From Methylosinus sp. C49 (GTDB lineage: Bacteria; Pseudomonadota; Alphaproteobacteria; Rhizobiales; Beijerinckiaceae), in assembly GCF_009936375.1 (NCBI RefSeq), contig NZ_AP022332.1, positions 1,421,501-1,485,500 of the forward strand: a DNA stretch of 64,000 bases. Direction: 5' to 3'. Shown here in pieces: positions 36,857 to 45,874 of this stretch (positions are counted from its first letter, which is position 1; every line of letters starts with the position of its first letter). The notes beneath the pieces were generated by a model. It made no database searches, had not been told where the DNA came from, and saw only the letters and a list, made by a program, of their open reading frames with translations. The position numbers and the translations under genes were made by a program.

Positions 36857-37548
36857 CGAAATCGGGCGCAGGGGGACGCGAAGGCGGCCGCTCGTTGAAG
36901 GAGCGCGTGAAGACGGCGAGGAAGCGCTCGCTGTCCTCGACGCTCTGGCTCGAGCGCCAGCTCAACGATCCCTATGTGGCGCAGGCCAAGCGCGACGGCT
37001 ATCGCTCGCGCGCGGCCTATAAGCTGCTGGAGATGGACGAGCGCTACAAGCTCTTCGCCCCCGGCAAGCGCATCGTCGATCTCGGCGCCGCGCCAGGCGG
37101 CTGGTCGCAGATCGCCGCGACGCGGGTGAAGTCGGCCGAGGGCAAAGGCAAGGTCGTCGGCATCGATCTTCTCGATATGGAGCCCATCGCCGGCGTGGAA
37201 TTCACCGTGATGGACTTCAATGAGGAGACCGCGCCGGAGCGGATCAAGGCCATGCTCGGCGGCGGCGCCGACGGCGTGATGTCGGACATGGCCGCCAACG
37301 CCACCGGCCATAAGCAGACCGATCATCTGAAGATCGTCGCGCTCGCCGAGCTGGCGGCGGATTTCGCGCGCGATGTGCTGGCGCCCGGCGGCTTCTTCGT
37401 CGCCAAAGTGCTGCAAGGCGGCACGGAGGGCCAATTGCTGGCGGCGCTGAAGCGCGATTTCGCGCAAGTGCGCCATGTGAAGCCGGCGGCGAGCCGCGCC
37501 GATTCCGCCGAGCTCTATGTGCTCGCCACAGGCTTTCGCGGCGGCTGA
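36853..37548 (+). CDS. rlmE: 23S rRNA (uridine-2552-2'-O)-methyltransferase
   Basis: 231 residues from ATG 36853 (ATGA with the transporter). The RrmJ/FtsJ catalytic tetrad Lys57 (SRAAYKLLE), Asp145 (MSDMA), Lys185 ([10 protein letters not shown]) and Glu220 (DSAELYVLA) is complete, and the SAM site is [12 protein letters not shown] (75-86). It methylates U2552 of 23S rRNA late in 50S assembly. The N-terminal 25 residues are a basic extension. Pairing with the transporter is probably only transcriptional. Confidence 0.96.
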   Translation: MTKSGAGGREGGRSLKERVKTARKRSLSSTLWLERQLNDPYVAQAKRDGYRSRAAYKLLEMDERYKLFAPGKRIVDLGAAPGGWSQIAATRVKSAEGKGKVVGIDLLDMEPIAGVEFTVMDFNEETAPERIKAMLGGGADGVMSDMAANATGHKQTDHLKIVALAELAADFARDVLAPGGFFVAKVLQGGTEGQLLAALKRDFAQVRHVKPAASRADSAELYVLATGFRGG

Positions 37549-37559
37549 CCGGAGCGCTT

Positions 37560-38978
37560 CTAGGCCGATCCGTCGGCCTCGATCGGCTGCTCGATCGATT
37601 TCTTGCCGGTGAGCCCCTCTCCCGCCGTGGGCGCGAGCCTGCGGAAGATGAGGACGGAAGAGGCCGAGACCGCCGCCACTGCCAGAAAAGCCGCATCGAA
37701 ATCCGTGAGCCGCAGCGCGCCGCCTCCTTGCAGCGCGCGCGCCGTCTCGAGCGTTGCGGCGGCGAGCGAGACGCCGGCCGACAGGGCCAATTGCTGCCCG
37801 GCCGAAGCGAAGCTCGTCGCCCGGCTCATCGCCTGAGGCTCTATATCGGCATAGCCGATCGCATTCAGCGCCGTGAATTGTAGCGAGCGGAAGAAGCCGC
37901 CGACGAGCAGCAGGCTCATGATGATCCAATGCGGCGTTTCCGGCGAGAACAGCGCGTTGAAGCAGAAGAAGCCCGCCGAGATCAACGCATTGACGATGAG
38001 CACCCGGCGAAATCCGAAGCGGTTCAGAATGGGCTGCGCCGTCGTCTTCATCGCCATGGCGCCGATGGCGGCGATGAAGGTCAGCGAGCCCGACTGAAAC
38101 GCCGTGAGGCCGAAGCCGGTCTGCAGCATCAGCGGCAGCAGGAATGGCGAGGCCCCGAGGCCCATGCGAAACAGAAAGCCTCCCACGATGGAGGCGCGGA
38201 AGGTCGGCACGCGCAGCAGATCGAGATCGATGATCGGATGCGGCATGCGTCGCGCATGGCGCACATAGAGGAGCAGAGCGATCGCCCCCGCCGCGACCAG
38301 CCCCGCCGCGGCCCGTGTCGGAACAATCCCCTGGCCGAGCGCGCCGAGCCCGAAGACGAGGCTCGACAGGCCGAAACCCGAGAGCAGAAAACCGCGCATA
38401 TCGAGCGGCGGAACGCTCTCCTCGCGCAGATCGGGAATGTAGCGCGTGACGAGAGCGACGCCGAGCAGGCCGATCGGCACATTGATCCAGAAGATGTAGC
38501 GCCAATGGAAATAAGTGGCGATGAAGCCGCCGAGCGGCGGCCCCACGACCGGGCCGATCAGCGCTGGAATGGTGAGATAGGCGAGCGCGCGCACCAGATC
38601 GTGACGCGGCGCGACGCGCAGCAGCACCAGTCGGCCGACCGGAACCATCATGGCCCCGCCGAGCCCCTGGACCACGCGCGCCGCCACCACGCCGGCGAGC
38701 GAGGCGGAGAAGCCGCAGAGAATGGAGCCGAGGGTGAAGACGAGGATCGCCGCGCGAAACACCCGCCGCGCGCCAAAGCGATCGGCGACCCAGCCGGAGA
38801 GCGGAATGAAGACCGCGAGCGAGAGAAGATAGGAGGTCAGCGCGAGCTTCAGAGCGATTGGGTCTTCGTGCAGATCGGCCGCCATTGCGGGCAGGGCGGT
38901 GGCCAGCACGGTGCCGTCGAGATTCTCCATGAACAGCGCTGTCGCGATAATGAGCGGCGTGGCGGCGAAGGAAGGCAA
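37560..38978 (-). CDS. DHA2-family MFS drug efflux transporter
   Basis: 472 residues with about 14 membrane segments. Motifs of the DHA2 group: LDGTVLATALPAMAADL in helix 1, the loop GWVADRFGARRVF, and motif C with ALIGPVVGPPLGGF in helix 5. It should export drugs or dyes using the proton gradient. Convergent with rlmE, with an 11-base gap. No regulator gene is adjacent. Confidence 0.92.
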   Translation of the reverse strand: MPSFAATPLIIATALFMENLDGTVLATALPAMAADLHEDPIALKLALTSYLLSLAVFIPLSGWVADRFGARRVFRAAILVFTLGSILCGFSASLAGVVAARVVQGLGGAMMVPVGRLVLLRVAPRHDLVRALAYLTIPALIGPVVGPPLGGFIATYFHWRYIFWINVPIGLLGVALVTRYIPDLREESVPPLDMRGFLLSGFGLSSLVFGLGALGQGIVPTRAAAGLVAAGAIALLLYVRHARRMPHPIIDLDLLRVPTFRASIVGGFLFRMGLGASPFLLPLMLQTGFGLTAFQSGSLTFIAAIGAMAMKTTAQPILNRFGFRRVLIVNALISAGFFCFNALFSPETPHWIIMSLLLVGGFFRSLQFTALNAIGYADIEPQAMSRATSFASAGQQLALSAGVSLAAATLETARALQGGGALRLTDFDAAFLAVAAVSASSVLIFRRLAPTAGEGLTGKKSIEQPIEADGSA

Positions 38979-39127
38979 CGGACCCCATGTCTTTCGAGCG
39001 GATCGGCGCGGCGCGGCCGCCGCTGGAGCCTCCTTATGCGCTTATTCTCGAAGCGCCGCCAATGGCAGGCGTCGGCGGCGCTCGCCCCGTCGCCCGAGGC
39101 GTGGCTCCGGCGACGGGGCGCTCTGCG

Positions 39128-39343
39128 TCAGATCGTCTGCTGGGGAGCGGTCCAGCCGGCCGTGCGCCAGCTCTGCTCGAGGCCCCAGCGCCAATGATGA
39201 TGATGGCGCCAATGATGGTGGTGATGATGGCGCCAGTGGTGATGGTGGTGGTGATGATGCCGATGGTGGCCGCGGGCGGAGGCCACGCCGGGCAGCATCA
39301 GCGCGCCGATGAGGGCCGCCGCATAAACCATAGTTCGAAACAT
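39128..39343 (-). CDS. Secreted polyhistidine mini-protein
   Basis: 71 residues. A signal peptide (MFRTMVYAAALIGALMLPGVASA, cut after 23) leads to a mature part of about 48 residues with 20 His in blocks of 2, 8, 6 and 4, the last three each ended by Trp-Arg. A short tail holds three more Trp and no Cys. Such a peptide should bind Ni, Co, Cu or Zn in the periplasm. No named family is recognised. mntH lies 142 bases upstream on the same strand, the efflux pump 150 bases downstream. Which metal, and whether it stores or buffers it, is open. Confidence 0.75.
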   Translation of the reverse strand: MFRTMVYAAALIGALMLPGVASARGHHRHHHHHHHHWRHHHHHHWRHHHHWRWGLEQSWRTAGWTAPQQTI

Positions 39344-39485
39344 GCCGTTCTCTTCCCTTCTGGCGAGGCGGCCCCCCAGCGCCGCCTCGGCCGGGAATGA
39401 ACGTCGCCGGCGAGAGGATCGTTCCCGCGCGCGTAGGGGCTAGGCCCGCTCGCGGCCCGGCATGGTGAACGGGCCGTTACAAAAA

Positions 39486-40811
39486 TCAGCCGGCGATCGC
39501 ATCGAAGATCAGCTTGCCGTTGAGCGCGATGATGGCCACGGCGATGACGGCGGCGACGATGGTGGCGCGGCGCGGCGCGGCGAGCTCGCCCATCAGTCTG
39601 CGCGAGGCGGTGAACCAGACGAGCGGCACGACGGCGAAGGGCAGGGTGAAGCTCAGCACCACCTGGCTCAGCACCAGCAGCCGGCCGGCGGCCTCCTCCC
39701 CGGCGAGCAGCGTCACGCCGACGGCCGGGACGATGGCGATGAGCCGCGTCACCAGACGGCGAAGGGCGGGCTTCATGCGCAGCTCGAGGAAGCCCTCCAT
39801 CACGATCTGCCCGGCCAGCGTCGCCGTCACGGTGGAGTTGAGGCCGCAGGCGATGAGCGCGATGGCGAAGAGCTTGGCGGCGGTCGGCGCGCCGAGCAGG
39901 GGGGCGATCAGCGTGTAGGCTTGGCCGAGCTCGGCGACCTCGGTATGGCCGGAGGCGTGGAACACGGCGGCCGCCAGCACCAGTATCGAGCCATTGATGA
40001 CGAGCGCGAAGAGCAGCGCCAGCGAGCTGTCGAAAATGGCGAAGTCGATCGCCTCCCGCCGCTCGGCCGAGCTGGCGCCGACGTCGCGCGTCTGCACGAT
40101 ATAAGAGTGCAGGAAGAGGTTATGCGGCATCACCGTCGCGCCGAGAATGCCGAGGCCGATATAGAGCATCTCGGGATTTTCGATCAGCGCGCGGCTGGGG
40201 ACGAGGCCGGCGGCGACCTCGTGGAGATCGGGCCGCGCCAGCAGCAGCTGACCGCCGAAGGCCAGCGCGATGATTCCGAGCATTGCGACCACGAAGAGCT
40301 CGATCTTGCGGAAGCCGAGCCGCTCGAAGGCGAGCACGAGGAAAGTGTCCAGCAGGGTGACGACGACGCCGAAGGCGAGCGGCAGGCCGAGCAGCAATTG
40401 CAGGCCGATCGCCGTGCCGATCACCTCGGCGAGATCGGTCGCCAATATGCCGGCCTCGGCCAAGAGCCAGAGTCCCACCGAGGCGGAGCGCGGAAACTGG
40501 CGACGGCAGGCGCTAGCGAGATCGAGGCCGGTGGCGAGGCCGAGCCGCGCCGTCAGCGATTGCAGCACGATCGCCATGAGGCTGGACAGAACTGCGACGA
40601 AGAGCAGCGCCGTGCCGAATTTGGAGCCGCCGGCGAGAGCCGTCGCCCAATTGCCGGGGTCCATATAGCCGGTGGCGACGAGGTAGCCCGGCCCCAAAAA
40701 GATGAAGAGGCGGCGAAAGCCGGCGGTCTCGCGCGGCACGCGCACAGAGCCGCGCATGTCGCCGCGCATCGCGCCGAGCGTGGCGGAAATTTCGGGCGAG
40801 ACGGCGTGCAT
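39486..40811 (-). CDS. mntH: Nramp-family Mn(2+)/H+ symporter MntH
   Basis: 441 residues from ATG 40811; upstream in-frame readings lack similarity. Eleven or so membrane segments carry the Nramp signatures DPGNW (51-55) in helix 1 and MPHNLFLHS in helix 6, the metal-binding Asp, Asn and Met residues. It takes up Mn(2+), and to some extent Fe(2+), with protons. It is divergent from exoR across a 475-base gap that holds palindromes. No mntR gene is beside it. Confidence 0.95.
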   Translation of the reverse strand: MHAVSPEISATLGAMRGDMRGSVRVPRETAGFRRLFIFLGPGYLVATGYMDPGNWATALAGGSKFGTALLFVAVLSSLMAIVLQSLTARLGLATGLDLASACRRQFPRSASVGLWLLAEAGILATDLAEVIGTAIGLQLLLGLPLAFGVVVTLLDTFLVLAFERLGFRKIELFVVAMLGIIALAFGGQLLLARPDLHEVAAGLVPSRALIENPEMLYIGLGILGATVMPHNLFLHSYIVQTRDVGASSAERREAIDFAIFDSSLALLFALVINGSILVLAAAVFHASGHTEVAELGQAYTLIAPLLGAPTAAKLFAIALIACGLNSTVTATLAGQIVMEGFLELRMKPALRRLVTRLIAIVPAVGVTLLAGEEAAGRLLVLSQVVLSFTLPFAVVPLVWFTASRRLMGELAAPRRATIVAAVIAVAIIALNGKLIFDAIAG

Positions 40812-41286
40812 GAGGCGACCTCTGCTGCGCCCGCCCGGAGGCGGGCCACTCGGGACGATATAGGCCCCTCCCGCCGCATGCGCCAGCAGGCTCGAGGTCG
40901 GCTTTTCACGCTCGCCCCCACTGCGCGTTGCAGGCGATGCGACGGACCGGGTCGATTCTATGTCGCAATGCGTAGCCGGATGCGTCGAGCCGGCGCCGAG
41001 CCTGCGGCGAAACGCTAAAATTTGTGACCTTGTTGCAACAGTCGCCGAGATAGTTTTCCGCGAGCCGGGCAAAGAGCCACATGCCCCTTTTCAGCCATAA
41101 ACGCTGCGCTAATCTCGGCTCGTCACAAGGTCATCGAGGACAAGGGAGACGCCTTCCGCGCCGGCTCGTCGCGGGAGAAGGGTCCTTACGTTCTCAAAGC
41201 CTGTCGTCGATTTCGGCGGTGACGATGGCGGTGTTGGTGCGCGGCGTTGTCGAGACGCCGGCGGCGTTGCGAAAGTCAGATCCTCG
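40812..41286. promoter_or_regulatory. Divergent mntH-exoR control region
   Basis: 475 bases without a gene. The visible structures are a perfect palindrome TGTTGCAACA (41031-41040), and TGACCTTGT (41025-41033) with its complement ACAAGGTCA (41125-41133) 91 bases away. The palindrome could be an operator of a metal regulator such as Mur/MntR, but it does not match a box I can name. Confidence 0.4.
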
Positions 41287-42168
41287 ATGATCGTGTTTCT
41301 CCAGGCGATTGCGTCGACGGTGGGGCCGCGCGGGCGTCGTGGGACGCTGCTTCTGGCGCTCGGCTGCGCGACGGTCGGCTCCCTAGCGGCAGGTCGCGCC
41401 GCCGCCTTCGACGCGTCGGAGCCGCGCTCCATCGCGGCCGCCACCCAGCCATTGACCATGTTCAAGGACCCGCGCGCCGCTCTCGCCGCCGGGCTCGAGA
41501 GCTACCACGCCGGCAACACCAAAAAATCGGTGGAGGCATTGCGCTACGCCGCCGACGGCGGCGAGTCGCTGGCGCAATGGAAGCTCGGCCGCATGTATGC
41601 CGATGGCGACGGCGTCGCCCGCGACGACGCCAAGGCCTATTCCTATTTCGCCAAGCTCGTCGATCATTTCGCCGACGACGAGCCGAGCCCGCGCGAGCGG
41701 CTGATGGCGGCCGGCGCCTTCGTGGCCGTCGGCGTCTATTATCTCGAGGGGATCGCCGCCGCGAAGATCATGCCGGACGCCGGCCGCGCTTTCGATCTCT
41801 TCCGTTACGCCGCGACCTATTTCGGCAACGCCGACGCTCAATATAATCTCGCGCGCATGTATCTCGACGGCAATGGCGTCTCCAAGGATGCGCGCCAAGC
41901 CGCCAACTGGCTCGATCTCGCCGCGCGCAAGGGCCATGCGCCGTCGCAGGCGCTGCTCGGCCATCTGATGTTCAACGGCGAGGCCGGCGGTCCGCCGCAG
42001 CGCGCCCGCGGGCTCATGTATCTCACGCTGGCGCGCGAGGCCGCCGGCGACCGGCCGACCGATCAATGGATCGTCGAGCTGCACTCCCGCGCGCTGGCGC
42101 GGGCGAGCGAGCTGGACCGCAAATCGGCGGTCGCCATGCTCGAATATTATCTGACGCGCCGGGACTAG
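41287..42168 (+). CDS. exoR: ExoR-like Sel1-repeat periplasmic regulator
   Basis: 293 residues with an N-terminal export signal (LLLALGCATVGSLAAGRAAA, about 21-40). The following Sel1-like repeats read KKSVEALRYAADGGESLAQWKLGRMYADGDGVARDDAKAY, then FGNADAQYNLARMYLDGNGVSKD and ARKGHAPSQALLGHLMFNG; they align by eye with Sinorhizobium ExoR. ExoR is a periplasmic inhibitor of the ExoS-ChvI system, controlling exopolysaccharide and motility. exoS and chvI are not in the window. An intrinsic terminator follows. Confidence 0.78.
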   Translation: MIVFLQAIASTVGPRGRRGTLLLALGCATVGSLAAGRAAAFDASEPRSIAAATQPLTMFKDPRAALAAGLESYHAGNTKKSVEALRYAADGGESLAQWKLGRMYADGDGVARDDAKAYSYFAKLVDHFADDEPSPRERLMAAGAFVAVGVYYLEGIAAAKIMPDAGRAFDLFRYAATYFGNADAQYNLARMYLDGNGVSKDARQAANWLDLAARKGHAPSQALLGHLMFNGEAGGPPQRARGLMYLTLAREAAGDRPTDQWIVELHSRALARASELDRKSAVAMLEYYLTRRD

Positions 42169-42196
42169 AGCCCCTTTCTCGAGCCGAGAACAGCGA

Positions 42197-42235
42197 GGCG
42201 ATCCCGGAGCCGTCGGGCCGCGGGATCGCCTTTTT
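42197..42235 (+). terminator. Intrinsic terminator after exoR
   Basis: GGCGATCCCG (42197-42206) and CGGGATCGCC (42221-42230) form a ten-pair stem with a 14-base loop, followed at once by TTTTT. It lies 29 bases after the exoR stop. Confidence 0.88.
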
Positions 42236-42404
42236 GCGTCGCGCTCTCGCTTCCTTCCCACAGGCCTGACTAATTTTGTCGCGCGCGCACATGCCGCATT
42301 GTGTCCCGAAAAGAGTTGGTGTAGGCTGACGCCGATGCGACGCTTTGTCGCGCATCTAGTGCAAAAAAAGCAAAATAAAGCACCAACATTCGGAGGATCG
42401 TCAC

Positions 42405-42587
42405 ATGTCAACAATCGGACACAGCAGCGCTGAGATCGGCAAGACTGTTCTGTGGATGGTCGCTATCGTCGCTTTCGTCATCATCGCGCTGACGAAGGTT
42501 CCGGACTGGATTTCCCCCGCCGGCACCAACGGCACGGGCAACGGCAGCGACCCCGGCGTCGGCCGCACCGTCAAGATGATTCAGTAA
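42405..42587 (+). CDS. 60-residue single-pass membrane peptide
   Basis: GGAGG (42392-42396) lies eight bases before the ATG. Residues 13-31 (TVLWMVAIVAFVIIALTKV) form one membrane helix; the C-terminal half, PDWISPAGTNGTGNGSDPGVG, is Gly/Asn/Ser-rich and ends in basic residues. It stands alone between two hairpins, so it has its own transcript. No family is recognised. Codon use looks like its neighbours and the strong ribosome site argues that it is made. Confidence 0.65.
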   Translation: MSTIGHSSAEIGKTVLWMVAIVAFVIIALTKVPDWISPAGTNGTGNGSDPGVGRTVKMIQ

Positions 42588-42696
42588 GATCGACGATCTC
42601 TCGCCTTTCGTCTGCAGCTTCGCCCCCACTTGTCGTGGAGCTCGCGGCTTGGCGTTGATCGCCGACTTCTAACAGAAGTCACACTCGATCCGCCTC

Positions 42697-42728
42697 CTCC
42701 GCCTCATTGTCGCGACAATGAGGCGGAG
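42697..42728. terminator. Perfect 32-base palindrome between the membrane peptide and serA
   Basis: CTCCGCCTCATTGTCG (42697-42712) is followed directly by its full reverse complement; past a one-base bulge, CCTC and GAGG extend the stem. It lies between two convergent genes, where a bidirectional terminator is expected, but no T-run follows on either strand. Confidence 0.65.
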
Positions 42729-42812
42729 TGAGGAGGACGAGTAGGCGCGAGGAGCCCGACTTCCTCGCGTGTTCGAGAGCGCCGCCTCGAAAAAGCAGCG
42801 CGCCCCTCTCCA

Positions 42813-44405
42813 TCATCCTCGAAATTGCAGCGTCGTCGCGAAGCGCACTCCCGCCAGCGCGGCGATCTCTCGCATCGTCTCGCGTGGCGCCGGCTCGTCG
42901 ATCGCGACCAGGGCCACAGCGGAGCCGCCCGGCCGGTCGCGTCCCAGCGCGCAAGTGGCGATGTTCACGCCCGCCGCGCCCAGCAGCCCCGCGAAACGTC
43001 CGATGAAGCCGGGCCGGTCGGCGTTGGACACGAAGATCATCCGCTCGGAGAATTCGGTCTCCACGCGGACGCCCTCCACGGCGACGATCCGCGGCCTGCC
43101 ATCGTGAAACAGCGAGCCGGCGAGCGTTCTCTCTCCGTCGCGCGATTTTACCGAAACGGCTATGAGCGAATCATAATCGCTCTCGCCGGAGCGGGTGGCT
43201 TCGTCGATCGTTATGCCGCGCTCTTTTGCGATGGCCAGCGCTGAAACGAGATTGACCTCGGCGAGCGCCGGCCGCAGCACGCCGGCGACGGCCGCCGCCG
43301 TCATCGCCGGCGCATTGCGCTGCGCCGCCGCGCCTTCATAGACGACCATGATGCGCTCGATCGGCGATTCGGTCGCCTGGCCGAGGAAGGAGCCGAGCTT
43401 TTCGGAAAGGTCGACGAAAGGCGCGAGCCGCGGCGCCTCCTCGGCGCCGATCGAGGGAAAGTTGACCGCATTGGCGATCGCGCCGCGCGTCAAAAATTCC
43501 GACATTTGCTCGGCGATCTGCACGGCGACCTTCTCCTGCGCTTCGACAGTCGAAGCGCCGAGATGCGGCGTGCAGACGACATTCGGACGAGAGAACAGCG
43601 GATTTTCGCGCGCCGGCTCGGTCTCGAAGACATCGAGCGCGGCGCCGGCGACATGGCCTTCGTCCAGCGCCGCGACCAACGCCGCCTCATCGACGAGCCC
43701 GCCGCGCGCGCAATTGACGATGCGCACGCCGCGTTTGGTCTTCTTCAACGATTGCGCGTTCAGCAGATCGCGCGTCTTGGCGGTGAGCGGCGTGTGCAGA
43801 GTGATGAAATCGGCGCGCGCCAGCAGCGGCTCGAGATCGACCGGCTCGACGCCCAACTTTATGGCTCGTTCCTCGGTGAGGAAGGGATCATAGGCGATGA
43901 CGCGCATGGAAAAGCCGAGCGCGCGTGTCGCGACATTGGCGCCGACATTGCCGCAACCGATGACGCCGAGCGTCTTGCCGGCGAGCTCGACGCCCATGAA
44001 CTTGCTCTTCTCCCATTTGCCGGCGCGGGTGGAGGCGTCGGCGGCGGGAATTTGCCGCGCCAGCGCTAGCATCAGCGCCATCGTATGCTCGGCGGTGGTG
44101 ATGGAATTGCCGAAGGGCGTGTTCATCACGATCACGCCGCGCGCCGTCGCTGCGCCGACATCGACATTGTCGACGCCGACTCCGGCGCGGCCGACGACCT
44201 TCAGCCGCTCGGCCCGTGCGAGCAGCGCCTTGTCGATTTGCGTGGTCGAACGAATGGCGAGGCCGTCATAGGCGCCGATGGCGGCGGCGAGCGCGCTCGG
44301 CTCCTTGCCGAGTTCCGGCCGATAATCCGCCTCTATCTCTCGGGAGCGGAACAGATCGAGCGCTGCGGGCGAGAGCGCGTCGGAAACGAGCACGCGTTTG
44401 GGCAT
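42813..44405 (-). CDS. serA: D-3-phosphoglycerate dehydrogenase
   Basis: 530 residues from ATG 44405; an upstream extension is Arg-rich and lacks similarity. It is the long SerA form: NAD-binding GxGxxG at 150-155 (GCGNVG), catalytic Arg in NCARGGLVDE, Glu, and His in TPHLGAST, then the ASB domain (about 320-450) and a C-terminal ACT domain (MIFVSNADRPGFIGRFAGLLG) for serine feedback. It starts serine synthesis from 3-phosphoglycerate. serC lies 99 bases upstream on the same strand. Confidence 0.96.
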   Translation of the reverse strand: MPKRVLVSDALSPAALDLFRSREIEADYRPELGKEPSALAAAIGAYDGLAIRSTTQIDKALLARAERLKVVGRAGVGVDNVDVGAATARGVIVMNTPFGNSITTAEHTMALMLALARQIPAADASTRAGKWEKSKFMGVELAGKTLGVIGCGNVGANVATRALGFSMRVIAYDPFLTEERAIKLGVEPVDLEPLLARADFITLHTPLTAKTRDLLNAQSLKKTKRGVRIVNCARGGLVDEAALVAALDEGHVAGAALDVFETEPARENPLFSRPNVVCTPHLGASTVEAQEKVAVQIAEQMSEFLTRGAIANAVNFPSIGAEEAPRLAPFVDLSEKLGSFLGQATESPIERIMVVYEGAAAQRNAPAMTAAAVAGVLRPALAEVNLVSALAIAKERGITIDEATRSGESDYDSLIAVSVKSRDGERTLAGSLFHDGRPRIVAVEGVRVETEFSERMIFVSNADRPGFIGRFAGLLGAAGVNIATCALGRDRPGGSAVALVAIDEPAPRETMREIAALAGVRFATTLQFRG

Positions 44406-44504
44406 AGGGCCTCCCTCGGGCCGCGCCCGAGATTTCGCCCCCTTCGGCGCCGCGCTGACGCGGCGGCCGTCCCTTTCCCTAGATCGTGACAAGCGGCCTT
44501 CGTC

Positions 44505-45677
44505 TCAAGCCGCTTTGGCGGATTGCGCCGCCGCCTCGGCATAGGCCCAGTCGATCCATTGCGTCAGCGCGGCCACGTCGCTGGCCTCCACCGTGGCTCC
44601 GCACCAGATGCGCAGGCCGGGCGGGGCGTCGCGATAGGCGCCGAAGTCGAAGCCCGCGCCTTCCTTCTCGACCAAGCCGACGATGCGCGCGGCGAGCGCG
44701 GATTGCTCGGCCCGCGGCAGGCTGGCGACGGCGGGATCGGCGAAGACGAGGCAGACGCCGGTGTTGGAGCGCGTCGCCGGATCCTGGGCGAGATGGGTGA
44801 ACCAGGGCGTCTTCTCGACCCAGTCATGCACCACTTTGGCGTTGGCGTTGGCGCGCGCGTAGAGCGCGTCGAGCCCGCCGATCGACTTGGCCCATTTCAG
44901 CGTGTCGAGATAATCCTCGACGCAGAGCATGGAGGGCGTGTTGATCGTGTCGCCCTCGAAAATGCTCTCCACGAGCTTGCCGTTCTTGGTGAGGCGGAAA
45001 ATCTTCGGCAGCGGCCATGCGGGCGTGTAGCTCTCGAGCCGCTCCACGGCGCGCGGCGAGAGAATCAACATGCCATGCGCCGCCTCGCCGCCCATCACCT
45101 TCTGCCAGGAGTAGGTGACGACATCGAGCTTGTCGAATTCGAGCGGCTGCGCGAAGGCGGCCGAGGTCGCGTCGCAAATGGTCAGGCCCTTGCGGTCGGC
45201 GGGGATGAAATCCGCGTTCAGCACGCGCACGCCGGCGGTGGTGCCGTTCCAGGCGAAGACGAAATCATTGTCGAAGTCTATCTTCGACAGATCGGGCAAT
45301 TCGCCGAAGGGGGCGACGAAGCTGCGGGCGGCGCCCGGCTTCAGCTGCTCGATGATGTCCGTGACCCAATCCGCGCTGAAGCTCTCCCAGGCGGCGACAT
45401 CGACGCCGCGCGCGCCGATCATCGACCACAGCGCCATTTCGACCGCGCCGGTGTCCGAGGCGGGGACGATGGCGATGCGATGGCTCGCCGGCACGCGCAG
45501 AACCTCGCGCGTCAGATCGATGGCCTCTTTCAGCTTCGCCTTGCCGGCCGGGGAGCGATGCGAGCGGCCGAGAGCCGCGCCGGCGAGCGCGTCCAGCGTC
45601 CAGCCGGGACGCTTGGAGCAAGGACCTGAAGAGAAACGCGGATCGGCCGGCTTCACGCCGGGCTTTTGGATGGGCAT
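44505..45677 (-). CDS. serC: Phosphoserine aminotransferase
   Basis: 390 residues from ATG 45677, chosen because GGGGAGG lies nine bases upstream. The PLP lysine is Lys193 in [14 protein letters not shown], and the phosphate-binding N-terminal block is [13 protein letters not shown]. It belongs to the alphaproteobacterial SerC branch, which also carries out the PdxB-linked step of vitamin B6 synthesis in some species. With serA downstream it covers two of the three steps to serine. Confidence 0.95.
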   Translation of the reverse strand: MPIQKPGVKPADPRFSSGPCSKRPGWTLDALAGAALGRSHRSPAGKAKLKEAIDLTREVLRVPASHRIAIVPASDTGAVEMALWSMIGARGVDVAAWESFSADWVTDIIEQLKPGAARSFVAPFGELPDLSKIDFDNDFVFAWNGTTAGVRVLNADFIPADRKGLTICDATSAAFAQPLEFDKLDVVTYSWQKVMGGEAAHGMLILSPRAVERLESYTPAWPLPKIFRLTKNGKLVESIFEGDTINTPSMLCVEDYLDTLKWAKSIGGLDALYARANANAKVVHDWVEKTPWFTHLAQDPATRSNTGVCLVFADPAVASLPRAEQSALAARIVGLVEKEGAGFDFGAYRDAPPGLRIWCGATVEASDVAALTQWIDWAYAEAAAQSAKAA

Positions 45678-45874
45678 TTTTGTGCTGCCTCCCCGGGGCA
45701 TGGATTTTCGGAGCCTGCGCTACGCGCAACACGTCTTCGCGTCAAGTCGGGCGCGAGCTGGGGCGGGGCGGTCGTGGCCGGCCGCGCGGCGGCGGCGGGG
45801 GAGCTTGTCGCGAAGGAGAGGGCCGCCGCCGGGAGGGGCCAGTCGTGGGGCCTAGAGCGGCGGCGGAGACGATC

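Noticed and set aside
37929-39197. 422-codon plus-strand frame opposite the efflux pump
   Set aside because: Its product is Arg/Asp/Glu/His-rich with no motif; the DHA2 transporter on the minus strand explains the region.
38899-39400. Plus-strand frames with Met/Val or Asp/Gly runs opposite the polyhistidine gene
   Set aside because: The runs are the complement of the CAC/CAT histidine blocks. The minus-strand reading has a signal peptide and is preferred.
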